From the NCBI GenBank assembly GCA_903876875.1, contig CAIRBT010000052.1:1-32970 (forward strand): DNA of 32,970 nucleotides, written 5' to 3'. The notes under the pieces were generated by a model. The model saw only the letters and a program-made list of their open reading frames with translations, was not told where the DNA came from and searched no databases. Below are positions 32,621-32,970 of the stretch, in pieces; position 1 is the stretch's first letter; the number at the start of each line of letters is the position of its first letter. Made by a program: the position numbers and the translations under genes. This DNA comes from an uncultured Geobacteraceae bacterium. Lineage in GTDB: Bacteria > Desulfobacterota > Desulfuromonadia > Geobacterales > Pseudopelobacteraceae.

Positions 32621-32970
32621 ATGGGAATCTGGAACAGGATGAAAATCAGGGGCAAAATCATCTGCAGTATTGTCGTGATGTCGCTGTTGTTGACCATTTT
32701 CTTATCTCTTTATTCCATCACCTCCATACGAAACATGGGTTCCAATGACCTGCTTGAGAAGGGAAAAAGCATTGCCATTATAACGGCTGAAACGGTCAAA
32801 GCTCCGGTTCAATACAATGTGCGTGAAGATATTGACAAGGTTTTGGAGCAACTGCTTGCCAGTGATGCCGATGTCAGCGTCACCGTCGTTGTTGCTCAAA
32901 ACCCAAAGGGTGAATTTGCCGTTATTACCCAGAAGGCTGCGAAAAATTACGAGGGGACAAATCTTGACAA
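32621..32970 (+). CDS. N-terminal part of a membrane-bound sensory protein (chemoreceptor or histidine kinase; cut by window end)
   Basis: The frame starts at ATG 32621, with AAAGGGAG nine bases upstream, and stays open to the window end (116 codons). A positively charged start (MGIWNRMKIRGKI) is followed by one transmembrane segment (about residues 13-33). The periplasmic region after it (SMGSNDLLEKGKSIAIITAETVKAPVQYNVREDIDKVLEQLL as a pattern, with about half shown here) looks like the double-sensor input domains of MCPs and histidine kinases. The signalling output is beyond the window, so the type cannot be decided. Confidence 0.75.
   Translation, partial: MGIWNRMKIRGKIICSIVVMSLLLTIFLSLYSITSIRNMGSNDLLEKGKSIAIITAETVKAPVQYNVREDIDKVLEQLLASDADVSVTVVVAQNPKGEFAVITQKAAKNYEGTNLD

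Overview
The window reads as ordinary bacterial chromosome. It has about 33 protein genes, mostly in tight operons on both strands, moderate GC, and no rRNA, tRNA, CRISPR, prophage or insertion sequence that I could find. The best guess for the host is an anaerobic member of the Desulfuromonadota (Geobacter/Pelobacter/Desulfuromonas type of the old Deltaproteobacteria). This rests on gene content: a PilR-type sigma-54 regulator beside a pilus-type ABC locus, an NADP-dependent GapN-like dehydrogenase, LarE, a DUF1858 protein, a FlgO-type lipoprotein, and an extra S1-domain protein. It is an inference, since no phylogenetic marker was searched.

Layout. (1) 1-9030, minus strand: a long run in the order membrane fusion protein, LolD/MacB-type ATPase, FtsX-type permease, PilR-like regulator, small secreted protein, TMTC-like membrane/TPR protein, ABC-2 permease, anchored TPR protein, ABC ATPase (cut by the window edge). 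The part from the regulator onward resembles the pilR-pilin-pilGHI end of a type IV pilus locus, but no class III prepilin gene is present. (2) 9100-12188, plus strand: enolase and glucose-6-phosphate isomerase, with a possible leader ORF and an intercistronic hairpin. (3) 12280-13909, minus: two lipoproteins (one FlgO-like) and a ferritin-like protein. (4) 14050-19017, minus: gapN, larE, hrpB in one run. (5) 19124-22503: HAD nucleotidase (+), YtxH protein (-), YpdA-like flavoprotein (+), Tim44-like protein (+). (6) 22709-23986, minus: rsmD, coaD, DUF1858. (7) 24144-26756, plus: clpB, ending in a strong bidirectional terminator. (8) 26859-29662, minus: aminotransferase; DUF815 ATPase and fur. 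(9) 29873-30748, plus: metF, followed by a 48-bp-period palindromic tandem repeat that abuts a short UPF0260 gene (-), then an S1-domain protein (-). (10) 32621-end, plus: start of a membrane sensor protein.

How the genes fit together: eno, pgi and gapN are central carbon metabolism. rsmD, coaD, clpB, fur, metF and hrpB are housekeeping. The first 9 kb is the most unusual part: two ABC systems flank a PilR-like regulator in a single orientation, with a small secreted pilin-associated candidate in the middle. A family of short palindromes with GTAGRGRCG-like ends sits in several intergenic regions, mostly between convergent genes.
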